Shown: positions 17,912 to 27,944 of the stretch, in pieces
How positions within the stretch are numbered: position 1 is the stretch's first letter
Layout: every line of letters begins with the position of its first letter
Notes under the pieces: model-generated
The model's database searches: none
Told to the model about the DNA's origin: nothing
Seen by the model: only the letters and a program-made list of their open reading frames with translations
Program-made: the position numbers and the translations under genes
Assembly: GCF_015624505.1 (NCBI RefSeq)
Contig: NZ_CP061379.1
Location: 6,634,001-6,698,000, forward strand
DNA: 64,000 nucleotides
Source of the DNA: Bradyrhizobium commune
GTDB taxonomy: Bacteria > Pseudomonadota > Alphaproteobacteria > Rhizobiales > Xanthobacteraceae
Direction of reading: 5' to 3'

Positions 17912-17977
17912 CGCTCCCCATGGAGCGACAGAGCATCAGGGCCGGGGCGCCCTGTCAATCAGCGCCATGCGCGCGCG

Positions 17978-18802
17978 TCAGAACTTGTAGCCGAGACCCG
18001 CGCGAACCGTGTTGATGTTGGTGTCGATGTTGGTGGTGAAGCGGATGTATTCCCATTCGGCGCGCGCGAAGAGGCCGCCGACGAGGTTGACGTCGACGCC
18101 GAGACCCGCGGTATAGCCGTAGATCATGTGATTGTGCACGGTATCGTTGGCGCTCAGCGGCTGGAGGCTCGTATATGTCCCGCCGATCGTCGTGCTGACC
18201 GCATCCTCAACCAGAACGGTGCGCGAGATGTCGGCCTTGCCGAGCGCGAAGCCGCCAAAGATGTAGGGCAGGAAGCAGCCCCAGGCATAGGCCGCTCGGC
18301 CGCGGAACGTCGCCATGTCCGAGATCGAGATTCCGGCCGACGACGTCACCTTGACGTCGTGAAAGAAGCCATCGGTCAGCGCGCTGCCGCTGACAAGTTC
18401 CTTGGACGCCTGCGACATGCCGCCGTATGAGCCGTGCAGATAGCTCACCTCGAGGCCGTAGACGACGTCCTCCCACTGAGCGTTATATCCGAAGAAAGCA
18501 CCGTATCCGCTCGACCGGTGTGACTCTCCGCCGAGACCGAGATTCCAGTTTGCGACATCCATCTGCTGGATGACGTTGTGGTCGAGCAGCGTGGCCAGCA
18601 TATTCGTGTTGCTGCCGCTGAAATGTTCGTCGGAGGCGCCGTAGCCGCCCTGGGCGCCGGCATAGAAGCCCTGCCAGTTGACACTGGACTGGCTGAGACC
18701 GTCGCTCAGGCTGCCGCGCAGGATGGGAAGATCCGGCATATCGGCCGCGTGTGCGGCAGATGCCGTCCCCAACACCACCGCAGCCAACAAAAGCCCACGC
18801 AT
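17978..18802 (-). CDS. Outer-membrane beta-barrel protein
   Basis: A 274-residue protein with a signal peptide (MRGLLLAAVVLGTASAAHA, cleavage before ADMP), the usual QGFYAGAQGGYGAS first strand of Omp31/Omp25-like barrels, alternating hydrophobic strands and a terminal aromatic residue (GLGYKF) required for BAM-assisted insertion. The precise function is unknown; such proteins are abundant porin-like or adhesion-related barrels in rhizobia. Two cysteines are absent in most strands but one lies in AWGCFLPY. Confidence 0.85.
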   Translation of the reverse strand: MRGLLLAAVVLGTASAAHAADMPDLPILRGSLSDGLSQSSVNWQGFYAGAQGGYGASDEHFSGSNTNMLATLLDHNVIQQMDVANWNLGLGGESHRSSGYGAFFGYNAQWEDVVYGLEVSYLHGSYGGMSQASKELVSGSALTDGFFHDVKVTSSAGISISDMATFRGRAAYAWGCFLPYIFGGFALGKADISRTVLVEDAVSTTIGGTYTSLQPLSANDTVHNHMIYGYTAGLGVDVNLVGGLFARAEWEYIRFTTNIDTNINTVRAGLGYKF

Positions 18803-18917
18803 TGCAACGCTCCATCGAACTCGAACTTTCGCTCGTGATCATGGCTCGTTAACCTTAACCAATGGTTTGCGTCGGAGGCTTTCGTCGCGATCGAGCAATG
18901 AAAAAACCGCAAAGCAA

Positions 18918-18944
18918 AACGGCGCGGGATGATCCCGCGCCGTT
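18918..18944 (-). terminator. Terminator of the 18973 barrel gene
   Basis: AACGGCGCGGGAT pairs with the facing ATCCCGCGCCGTT; on the minus strand a TTTTG tract follows. It lies just after the stop at 18973. Confidence 0.85.
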
Positions 18945-18972
18945 AAGAGAGTTTAAGCGATCGAGCGAGCGA

Positions 18973-19809
18973 TCAGCCCTTGGTGACGAGCGGCGGCGGC
19001 GCGTAGACCGGCGGGCTGTTGAGATCCCAGCGCACGCCGAGCTTGACGTCGTGCGAGGTGATGTCCTTGACCTTGATCGTCGAAGAGCCGGAGATGCTGC
19101 CGTCAAACGCGCGGAAGTTACCGGGCGCAGCGTCGCCGAGATCCATGTAGCTGTAGGCCAGTTCGACCGTGAAGCCGGGGTTGACCTTGTAGGCGAGACC
19201 GGCGTGAGCGGCCCAGGCGAAGTTCCACTTTCCGTTATCGCCGAAATAGGTGACGCTGTTGGAGAGAGCGCCGGCGGTGTAACGAATGCCGCTGTCCTGG
19301 AAGCTCGAGAGCTTGTTGTAGGAGCCGCCGACACCGGCGCCGATGAACGGCGTGATGCACCACCAGGTGCCGAGATCGACATAGGCGTTGGCCATGACGA
19401 CCCACTCGGACTTGCTGCCGGTGTAGGTGTTGGCTTCGACGTCGGTCGGGCCGAGGACGACGCTGTCCGAACCGTGCAGATTGGCCTTGCCGCGATACTG
19501 GCCGATCACATCGGCGCGGAACCAGTTGTTGAAGCGATAACCGACACCGAGATCGAACAGCGGCGAGGAGTCGAAGCCGAGGCCGTTCGTCGTGGTCGGG
19601 AACGCAGCCGCAGTCGCGCTCTCGACGCGCTTGGCGCTCTGGTTGGTCATGCCGACGTCGCCGCGCAGATACCAGCCGCCGAAATCGGCAGGCGGAGCCG
19701 GCGGCGCGTACATGGGGGGCGGAGCTGCGATCGGCATGTCGGCGGCGAACGCCATCGACGAGATCAGTGACGCCGCACCCGCGGCAAGGAGAGACTTAAC
19801 GCTACGCAT
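18973..19809 (-). CDS. Outer-membrane beta-barrel protein, Omp31-like
   Basis: A 278-residue protein with signal peptide MRSVKSLLAAGAASLISSMA, cleaved at AFA-ADMP, then a proline-rich stretch (PPPMYAPPAPPADFGG), a first strand GWYLRGDVGMTNQSA and repeated barrel strands such as FDLGVGYRFNNWFRADVIGQ. Unlike its neighbour it ends in a proline-rich tail (APPPLVTKG) rather than an aromatic residue. The ATG at 19809 fits the signal peptide; the frame extends upstream to 19992 without one. It faces the same way as the barrel at 17978 but has its own terminator. Confidence 0.85.
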   Translation of the reverse strand: MRSVKSLLAAGAASLISSMAFAADMPIAAPPPMYAPPAPPADFGGWYLRGDVGMTNQSAKRVESATAAAFPTTTNGLGFDSSPLFDLGVGYRFNNWFRADVIGQYRGKANLHGSDSVVLGPTDVEANTYTGSKSEWVVMANAYVDLGTWWCITPFIGAGVGGSYNKLSSFQDSGIRYTAGALSNSVTYFGDNGKWNFAWAAHAGLAYKVNPGFTVELAYSYMDLGDAAPGNFRAFDGSISGSSTIKVKDITSHDVKLGVRWDLNSPPVYAPPPLVTKG

Positions 19810-20210
19810 TGGCTTCGTCCTTATGGCCGGTGAGGCAAAATGCAGGTGCCCCACGTTCTGGAAACTCACAGGCGGACGATGGCACCAAATGCTTAAGCGC
19901 CACTTAACCCTAATTTTTAAGGTTGATTTTTTCTGACCACTCGCGCGGATGCGGCGCAAGCGTTGCAAAAATGCGGCAACGAGGCGCCGCAATTGCTAAC
20001 GATGTGTGAAGGCGCACTGCGGCGAGAGAGGATGCGTTAACGCGCGTGCGGCGGATGTTTGGGCAGGAGACCGGAATCCTAGGGTGGGCAAAGGCGCACT
20101 TGCGCCGTGCCCACCGTCTTTCCGATACAGCGACAGACGCGTGGGCACGCTTCGCTTTGCCCACCCTACGACATCTGTGATCGGGGATAGAGGGCGCTCA
20201 ACCGGCGCGC
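19810..20210. other. Gap with promoter region and palindromic repeat
   Basis: 401 bases without a gene. It contains the upstream region of the barrel gene and a dispersed palindromic repeat at 20080-20168. The rest shows nothing I can name. Confidence 0.5.
20080..20168. repeat. TAGGGTGGGCAAAG palindromic repeat
   Basis: TAGGGTGGGCAAAG (20080-20093) and its reverse complement CTTTGCCCACCCTA (20155-20168) form the ends. The outer TAGGGTGGG is shared with repeats at 23200-23315 and 55313-55398. Confidence 0.8.
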
Positions 20211-21554
20211 TTACGCCGCCGCTTGTCCCAGCGCGGAGACGATGGTGTCGACGACTTCCTCGACCAGATGGCGGTCTTCGCCTTCGCCCATGACGCGGAT
20301 CACGGGCTCGGTGCCGGAGGAGCGGATCAGGAGGCGGCCGTGGCCGTTGAGGCGCTTCTCGCCGTCGGAGATCGCCGACTTGACGTCGGAATCATCGAGC
20401 GGCTTGCCGCCCTTGTGGCGGACGTTCTTGAGGATCTGCGGCAGCGGATCGAAGCGGTGGCAGACCTCGGACACCGGCCGGCGCAGCTTCTGCACCACCG
20501 CCAGCACCTGCAATGCGGCAACGAAGCCGTCGCCGGTGGTGGCGTAGTCCGACAGGATGATGTGGCCGGACTGCTCGCCGCCGAGATTGTAACCGCCGCC
20601 CAGCATCTGCTCGAGCACGTAGCGGTCGCCGACCGGCGTGCGAACGAGATCGAGCCCCTGCCCTTTCAGGAAACGCTCGAGCCCGAGATTGGACATCACG
20701 GTGGCGACGATGCCGGGCCGCGACAAACGCCCGTCTTCCTTCCAGCTCTGCGCGATCACCGCGAGCAATTGGTCGCCGTCGACGACATGGCCGCGCTCGT
20801 CGACAAGGATGACGCGGTCGGCGTCACCGTCCAGTGCAATGCCGATGTCGGCGCGCATCTCGCGCACCTTCTTCGACAGCGCTTCCGGCGAAGTCGAGCC
20901 GCAATCCTTGTTGATGTTGAAACCGTCGGGCTCGACGCCGATCGGCACCACGTCGGCACCCAGTTCCCACAGTGCTTCCGGCACCACCTTGTAGGCGGCG
21001 CCATTGGCGCAATCGACCACGACGCGCAGGCCGTCCAGCGAGAGGTCGCGCGGCAGCGTGCGCTTGGCGAATTCGATGTAGCGGTCATGCACGCCGTCGA
21101 TGCGGCGGGCGCGGCCGAGGCTCGCGCTCTGTGCGAGCCGCTTGTCGATGGGCTCGTCGAGCAGCTGCTCGATCTGCTTCTCGACGTCGTCGGAGAGCTT
21201 GAAACCCTGCGGGCCGAACAGCTTGATGCCGTTGTCCTCGAACAGATTGTGCGAGGCCGAGATCATCACGCCGAGATCGGCGCGCATCGACTTGGTCAGC
21301 ATCGCCACCGCCGGCGTCGGCATCGGGCCGACCAGCAGCACGTCCATGCCGACCGAGGTGAAGCCTGCGACCATGGCGTATTCGATCATGTAGCCGGACA
21401 GGCGGGTGTCCTTGCCGATCACGACGCGGTGGCGGTGATCACCGCGCTGAAACGCGAGGCCCGCGGCCTGGCCGACCTTGAGCGCGAGCTCCGGCGTGAT
21501 CAGTCCGTTGGCGCGGCCCCGAATCCCGTCGGTCCCGAAATATTTGCGGCTCAT
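20211..21554 (-). CDS. glmM: Phosphoglucosamine mutase
   Basis: A 447-residue alpha-D-phosphohexomutase, converting glucosamine-6-phosphate to glucosamine-1-phosphate for peptidoglycan and lipid A. It shows the N-terminal [13 protein letters not shown], the phospho-serine loop [14 protein letters not shown], the metal site DGDADRVI and the C-terminal [14 protein letters not shown] phosphate-binding motif. The start follows GGGGGAC; an extra ATG sits one codon upstream at 21557. The gene is not next to ftsH or folP as in some other bacteria. Confidence 0.95.
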   Translation of the reverse strand: MSRKYFGTDGIRGRANGLITPELALKVGQAAGLAFQRGDHRHRVVIGKDTRLSGYMIEYAMVAGFTSVGMDVLLVGPMPTPAVAMLTKSMRADLGVMISASHNLFEDNGIKLFGPQGFKLSDDVEKQIEQLLDEPIDKRLAQSASLGRARRIDGVHDRYIEFAKRTLPRDLSLDGLRVVVDCANGAAYKVVPEALWELGADVVPIGVEPDGFNINKDCGSTSPEALSKKVREMRADIGIALDGDADRVILVDERGHVVDGDQLLAVIAQSWKEDGRLSRPGIVATVMSNLGLERFLKGQGLDLVRTPVGDRYVLEQMLGGGYNLGGEQSGHIILSDYATTGDGFVAALQVLAVVQKLRRPVSEVCHRFDPLPQILKNVRHKGGKPLDDSDVKSAISDGEKRLNGHGRLLIRSSGTEPVIRVMGEGEDRHLVEEVVDTIVSALGQAAA

Positions 21555-21773
21555 CATCGTCCCCCACGCAACAACCAGGGATCCCCATCACAACCTCCGG
21601 GTGCCCGAACGGGCCCCGCATCCCTGATTTGCTGAGGTCTTATAAAGCCATCGCGGCTAACTTGGCTTCAAAAAATATGATGAATCATTACGGAACCGGG
21701 ACCGCGCCCGCCCCGGTAACTTATTGTTAACGTTATATTTCCGGTTTGATCACCGGAACGAAACGGAACCGCA

Positions 21774-23336
<1,563 letters not shown>

Positions 23337-23963
23337 TCACATCGGCGGGGTCAGGCCGTCACGGCCGACACTGACACGGTTGGTCTCGAACGAGCCGTCC
23401 GGCAATTGCTTCATGAAGGCGATGACCTTGGCGCCGGCCTTCAGGTCGGTTTTGTCGCCGGGCACGTAGGTCACCACCGGCGTCATGTCGGAGACGAACA
23501 CCTTCTTCTCGCCGTCCTTGTACTTCACGAGCAAGGTATGGCCGTCATTGCCGACCACGCTCTCCGCCACGGTCGCGTTGGTCATGCTGGAGTCGGGCTT
23601 CAGATCCCAGGGACGCGAGCCTTCGCCGGTGCCGCGCATGCTTTCCGGGAACACGTGGACCTCGACGGCGTTGTTGCCGCCATCCGGCCCGGGCACGGTG
23701 GTGGCGCCGACGAAGGAGCCGACCTTGATGTCGGCGAGTGAAATCTTGGTGATGCCGGCCACGCGCAGGTCGGATGCGATGTGGAGCTTGACGTCCTCAC
23801 CGCTGCGCGACTTGACCAGCATGGTATCGCCCTCGAGGCTCTCGATGGTGCCGCGGACGCGGGTCGGCACCGGGGCCTTCTGCGCGAACGCCGCGAAGGT
23901 CGAGATGGCCACCATTGTGACGGCAAGGATTGGACGCGTGAAAGTTGCACGTTGAACAGACAT
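23337..23963 (-). CDS. Periplasmic hypothetical protein
   Basis: A 208-residue protein with a signal peptide (MSVQRATFTRPILAVTMVAISTFAAFAQ) and two beta-rich OB/DUF5666-like repeats: VRGTIESLEGDTMLVKSRSG and NDGHTLLVKYKDGEKKVFV, each resembling metal- or ligand-binding small barrels. It is probably periplasmic. Its function is unknown; some relatives carry misleading transporter names in databases. It stands alone downstream of aroE. Confidence 0.68.
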   Translation of the reverse strand: MSVQRATFTRPILAVTMVAISTFAAFAQKAPVPTRVRGTIESLEGDTMLVKSRSGEDVKLHIASDLRVAGITKISLADIKVGSFVGATTVPGPDGGNNAVEVHVFPESMRGTGEGSRPWDLKPDSSMTNATVAESVVGNDGHTLLVKYKDGEKKVFVSDMTPVVTYVPGDKTDLKAGAKVIAFMKQLPDGSFETNRVSVGRDGLTPPM

Positions 23964-24019
23964 GAAGGTCTCCGATTGTCCCTACGGATAGAGAACTCCG
24001 GAGAGGGCGCGCTATTCGC

Positions 24020-24859
24020 TCAAGTCTTTGTGAGATCGGCCTCGACCAGAGCGCGCAGCTCGGCGGTCACCTCGGGCGTTCGGCCAAACCACAGCGCGAA
24101 GCCGCGCACCGCCTGGTGCAGGAGCATGCCGAGCCCGTCGGCGGTCCTCAGGCCGCGCGCCTTGGCCGCCGCGAGCAGCGGCGTCACCAGCGGGACATAG
24201 ACGAGGTCGGCGACGACAGAGGCTTGCGGCAGGCGCGCCACGTCGATATCGAGCGCCGGCTGGCCGTGCATGCCGAGCGACGTGGTGTTGACGAGAAGCT
24301 TTGCGCGCGGGAGAACGTCGTTGATCCCGTCCCAGGAAAGCGGACGCACGTTCGGCCCGAACTGCTTTGCCAGCGCCTCGGCCCGCGCGATGGTCCGGTT
24401 GGCGAGATGGACGCGCGCGACGCCGCGCTCGACGAGCCCGAACACGACCGCGCGCGAGGAACCGCCGGCGCCCAGCACGAGCGCCTCCTCGACCCTGTCC
24501 CAGCCGGGCGCGCTGGCATCGAGATTGTTGATGAAGCCCTCGACGTCGGTGTTGGTCGAGCGCAGCTCGCCGTCTTCGAACCACAGCGTGTTGGCGGCGC
24601 CCACGGCCCTCGCGCGCGCGTCCGGCGTCGAGAGCGCCAGCACGCCTTCCTTGTGCGGAATGGTGACGTTGGCGCCGACAAAGCCGCGCAGCGACAGTCG
24701 CAGCACGAAGTCGCGGAGATCGTCGGGCGGAACGGCCTCGATGACATAGCCGCCTGCAATGCCGAGCGTGCGCAGCCAGTAATGATGGATCAACGGCGAG
24801 CGCGAATGCGCTGCTGGCCATCCGATCAAACAGGCCGCGGGAGCCTTGGTCACGATCAT
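24020..24859 (-). CDS. aroE: Shikimate dehydrogenase
   Basis: A 279-residue NADP-dependent shikimate dehydrogenase. The substrate-binding SRSP (HSRSPLIHHYWLR), the catalytic lysine in NVTIPHKEGVL, the NTDVEGF segment, the nucleotide-binding VLGAGGSSRAVV and the C-terminal GLGMLLHQAVRGF are all intact. It reduces 3-dehydroshikimate in aromatic amino acid synthesis. It is not beside maf and coaE as the standard alphaproteobacterial aroE is, so it may be an additional copy. Confidence 0.9.
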   Translation of the reverse strand: MIVTKAPAACLIGWPAAHSRSPLIHHYWLRTLGIAGGYVIEAVPPDDLRDFVLRLSLRGFVGANVTIPHKEGVLALSTPDARARAVGAANTLWFEDGELRSTNTDVEGFINNLDASAPGWDRVEEALVLGAGGSSRAVVFGLVERGVARVHLANRTIARAEALAKQFGPNVRPLSWDGINDVLPRAKLLVNTTSLGMHGQPALDIDVARLPQASVVADLVYVPLVTPLLAAAKARGLRTADGLGMLLHQAVRGFALWFGRTPEVTAELRALVEADLTKT

Positions 24860-24913
24860 CCTTCCCTAAGAGACAGTGCGGGAGGCGATCCATTTCGCGT
24901 CCCGCAGGCTCTG

Positions 24914-25558
24914 TCAAGCGCGCGGGCGCCGCATCACGACGGCCACGATCGCGCTCAGGGCGAGCGCCGCAGCTGCAGCAAACCAGATCGCGGACAGGGT
25001 GATCCGGGCATAGACGAGCGCGCCGGCCGCCGAGCCCGCCACCAGCGCCGCCCAGAGCGAGAGGTTCGGCGCCCAGCCCCAGCGCGGCCCGCCGGTGAGG
25101 CTGACGGCGAGCAGCTGGCCGACCTTGACCAGCGCGCCCGTGACATAGGTGAGGCCGAGGCCGGCGCCGCCGTCGATCTGGAACACGGCATTCTCCAGGC
25201 CCATCGCCAGCACGATCCCGGCAATGGCTGGGCCTTGCAGGCCGAACGCGTGGCACAGCGCGGCCCCGGCAAGCAGTGCGGCCTCGGTGAGGAGCAGCCA
25301 GGGTTGTCGTTCGGTGCCGCCGCCGAGCACCATGAGGCTGCCGGCCGCGGCTCCGGCCACGAACAGCGTGATCAAGCCAAGCGCCTCGGCGGCCTCGCGC
25401 CAATGTGCTTTGGCAAGACTGACCCCCATGCGCGTGGAATTGCCGCTCATGAACGAGACGAACAGGCCGCCGAGATGCAGAAAGCCGACGCCGTCGACAT
25501 AGCCGGCCAGCGCACTGAGCGCGCAAGCCAGCGCGATATTGCGACGCGAATTGAGCAT
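24914..25558 (-). CDS. YoaK/DUF1275 membrane protein
   Basis: A 214-residue membrane protein with about six transmembrane helices. It has DUF1275 marks: LSALAGYVDGVGFLHLGGLF, VSFMSGNSTRMGVSL and ENAVFQIDGGAGLGLTYVTG. The biochemical role is unknown; such proteins are thought to be transport-related. The ATG at 25558 is adopted; a GTG at 25570 would add four residues, and neither has a good ribosome site. Confidence 0.85.
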   Translation of the reverse strand: MLNSRRNIALACALSALAGYVDGVGFLHLGGLFVSFMSGNSTRMGVSLAKAHWREAAEALGLITLFVAGAAAGSLMVLGGGTERQPWLLLTEAALLAGAALCHAFGLQGPAIAGIVLAMGLENAVFQIDGGAGLGLTYVTGALVKVGQLLAVSLTGGPRWGWAPNLSLWAALVAGSAAGALVYARITLSAIWFAAAAALALSAIVAVVMRRPRA

Positions 25559-25623
25559 TCCCTGCACCACCGCCGTGACGCGGCAGTGTCGGTCAAATCG
25601 AAAGGCTTGAGAAGGGCGCGACG

Positions 25624-27378
25624 TCAGCTCGCCGCAATGTCCTCGGCCGCGGGCTGGACCGCGCCGCCCTTGATGTCGGCGACCGCGCGCGCGATGGTCT
25701 CGCGATAGCGCGCCCGCGGCGGCGTCACGCCATGGGTGAGCAGCGCGCGGCGGACGGTGGGCGATGCGCCCGTGATGAACAGCCTGATGCCCTGGCGGTG
25801 GGCTTTTGCGGCGACGCGGCCGAGCACGTTGGCCGCGGTGGAATCCAGGAACGGCACCGCGGCGAAATCGACGACAAAGCCCTTGCGCTTGTCGGCGATG
25901 CCGTCGAGCACGCCGCCGATAGCGGAGGCTGCACCGAAGAAGAACGCGCCGGTGATGCGATAGACCAGCACGTCGCGATCGATCGCGAGCCCGGCATCAT
26001 AACGCACACGCTCGCCATTGCCGTCATCGGGACGATCGTCGGCGACCAGCGGCGTGCGTTCCTCGATCCCGGTCATCTCCGCCATGCGATGGATGAACAG
26101 CACCGCGCCGAGCGCGAAGCCGACCAGAATGCCTTCGGTCAGGTCGCGGAAGATGGTGAGCAGGAAGGTCGCGAGCAGCACGATCGCATCGCCCCAGGAG
26201 GAGCGCAGCAGCGTGGCGAATTCCTGCTTCTCCGCCATGGTCCAGGCCACCACCACCAGCACGGCGGCGAGCGCGGCCAACGGAATGTAGCTCGCAAGCG
26301 GCGCCGCGATCAGCATGAACAGCAACAGGAAGACGGAATGCAGCATGCCCGCGATCGGCCCGCGCGCGCCGGCGCGGATGTTGGTGGCGGTCCGCGCGAT
26401 CAGGCCGGTAACGCAGATGCCGCCGAACAGCGCCGAGCCGATATTGGCGACACCTTGCGCCACCAGCTCGCAATTGGAGCGGTGACGGCGTCCGGTCATG
26501 CCGTCGGCCACCACCGCTGAGAGCAGCGATTCGATGGCCGCGAGCAGCGCGAACGAGATCGCATCCGGCAGTACCGCTTGCGCCTTCGCCAGTGAAAACA
26601 CGGGCAGTGCCGGTAACGGCAATTGGCGCGGGATACCGCCGAAGCGCGTGCCGATGGTCTCGACCGGCAGCGAGAGCGCGGCGCTCGCGACCGCCGCGAA
26701 CACGACCGCGATCAGGATGCCGGGCCAGGACGGCCGCCAGCGCCGCAAGGTCGCAATGATCGCGACGCTGACGACAGCGACCGCGACGGCCGACGGATTG
26801 ACGGTGTGAAGGCCTGCCGCCAGCGCGATGAGCTTCGGAACGAATTCACCGGGCTCCTTCCCCGCGAGCGTGATGCCGCCGAGATCGCGAAGCTGACTGG
26901 CAAAAATGATCACGGCGATGCCGGCGGTGAAGCCGACCGTCACCGGATAGGGAATGAACTTGATGTAGGTGCCGATGCGCAGCAGGCCGGCAGCGACCAG
27001 GAACAGGCCGGCCATCAGGGTGGCGAGGATCACGCCGTCGACGCCATGCCGCTCCGCGGTCACCGCGACCAGCACGATGAAGGCGCCCGCGGGTCCGCCG
27101 ATCTGGAAGCGGCTGCCGCCGAGCAAGGACACTATGAAGCCGCCGACGACCGCCGTGTAGAGCCCGCGGTCGGGCGTCACGCCCGAGGCGATCGCGATCG
27201 CCATCGACAATGGCAGCGCCACGATCGCGACGGTGAGGCCGGCAAAGACGTCGGCGCGGAAATCCGCAAGCCCATAGCCCTCGCGCCAGACCGTGACGAG
27301 TTTTGGCAGATAGAGTTCGGCAAAGGTCGGCTGGCGCAGCCGGTGCAGCCCGCTTGCATGATCGCTTGTGATGCTCAT
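25624..27378 (-). CDS. SulP family anion transporter with STAS domain
   Basis: A 584-residue inner-membrane protein. The N-terminal two-thirds has about 11-12 membrane segments with the SulP mark ADVFAGLTVAIVALPLSMA and GLYTAVVGGFIVSLLGGSRF. The C-terminal part (from about 460) is a STAS domain (DVLVYRITGAFFFGAASA, then VDFAAVPFLDSTAANVLG). It likely imports sulfate or another anion such as bicarbonate; the substrate cannot be decided. An XRE regulator lies immediately upstream on the same strand. Confidence 0.9.
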   Translation of the reverse strand: MSITSDHASGLHRLRQPTFAELYLPKLVTVWREGYGLADFRADVFAGLTVAIVALPLSMAIAIASGVTPDRGLYTAVVGGFIVSLLGGSRFQIGGPAGAFIVLVAVTAERHGVDGVILATLMAGLFLVAAGLLRIGTYIKFIPYPVTVGFTAGIAVIIFASQLRDLGGITLAGKEPGEFVPKLIALAAGLHTVNPSAVAVAVVSVAIIATLRRWRPSWPGILIAVVFAAVASAALSLPVETIGTRFGGIPRQLPLPALPVFSLAKAQAVLPDAISFALLAAIESLLSAVVADGMTGRRHRSNCELVAQGVANIGSALFGGICVTGLIARTATNIRAGARGPIAGMLHSVFLLLFMLIAAPLASYIPLAALAAVLVVVAWTMAEKQEFATLLRSSWGDAIVLLATFLLTIFRDLTEGILVGFALGAVLFIHRMAEMTGIEERTPLVADDRPDDGNGERVRYDAGLAIDRDVLVYRITGAFFFGAASAIGGVLDGIADKRKGFVVDFAAVPFLDSTAANVLGRVAAKAHRQGIRLFITGASPTVRRALLTHGVTPPRARYRETIARAVADIKGGAVQPAAEDIAAS

Positions 27379-27484
27379 GTCAGCAAAGTGCTCCGCTGGC
27401 CCCACAACGCTCCGGTGCATCGTGCGGCATGTGCGTGCGACGATGCGCTAGTCCATCCTGATCCCGAGCACGATCAACGCCCGA

Positions 27485-27757
27485 TCATGCCCCCACCTTG
27501 CGCGGCGGTCCCGGCTCCTTCAGTCGAACGCCGCGTCCGCCGCCGTCGCTGCGCGCCTGCTCGCCGATCAGCTCGACGCCGGCCCGATCGAACGCCTCGA
27601 CCACCCTGATCAAGGTCTCGACCACGCCGCGCACATTGCCGGTCGAGGCCTCCATCCGCTGGATGGTCGGCAGCGACACGCCGGCGAGCTCGGCCAGGGT
27701 TCTCTGGTCAATGCCAAGCAGCGCACGCGCTGCCCGCATCTGGAACGACGTGATCAC
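27485..27757 (-). CDS. XRE-family transcriptional regulator
   Basis: A 90-residue helix-turn-helix protein: MRAARALLGIDQRTLAELAG then SLPTIQRMEASTGNVRGV form the HTH, followed by a helical tail. It is 106 bases upstream of the SulP gene on the same strand and has its own promoter with a 21-base palindrome. It probably controls itself and the transporter, an inference from position. Confidence 0.85.
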   Translation of the reverse strand: MITSFQMRAARALLGIDQRTLAELAGVSLPTIQRMEASTGNVRGVVETLIRVVEAFDRAGVELIGEQARSDGGGRGVRLKEPGPPRKVGA

Positions 27758-27777
27758 CGTGGCCTCACGTGTCAGAT

Positions 27778-27806
27778 CTTATAAGTGATATCTGGTGCAT
27801 GCACAA
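27778..27806 (-). promoter_or_regulatory. Candidate promoter of the XRE-SulP unit
   Basis: On the minus strand TTGTGC (27806-27801) and TATAAG (27783-27778) are exactly 17 bases apart, about 20 bases before the ATG at 27757. Confidence 0.5.
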
Positions 27807-27825
27807 TGATGTAAAATACATCATT
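27805..27825. promoter_or_regulatory. 21-base perfect palindrome, candidate operator
   Basis: AATGATGTA and TACATCATT flank three A residues. It abuts the -35 of the XRE gene promoter, the position expected for an autoregulatory operator. Confidence 0.6.
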
Positions 27826-27944
27826 GAAAAGCGAGTGCAAGGGCCCGACTGCCTCCGCGAGCAATAACACGTGGAGAGGGCGCGGACTTGCTTCTCCTCT
27901 CCCCGCGAAAGCGGAGAGAGGAGAGAGAGTGATGCTTTACCGGC

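Noticed and set aside
27485..27757. XRE gene as an antitoxin
   Set aside because: No toxin-like small gene adjoins it; the partner is a SulP transporter.
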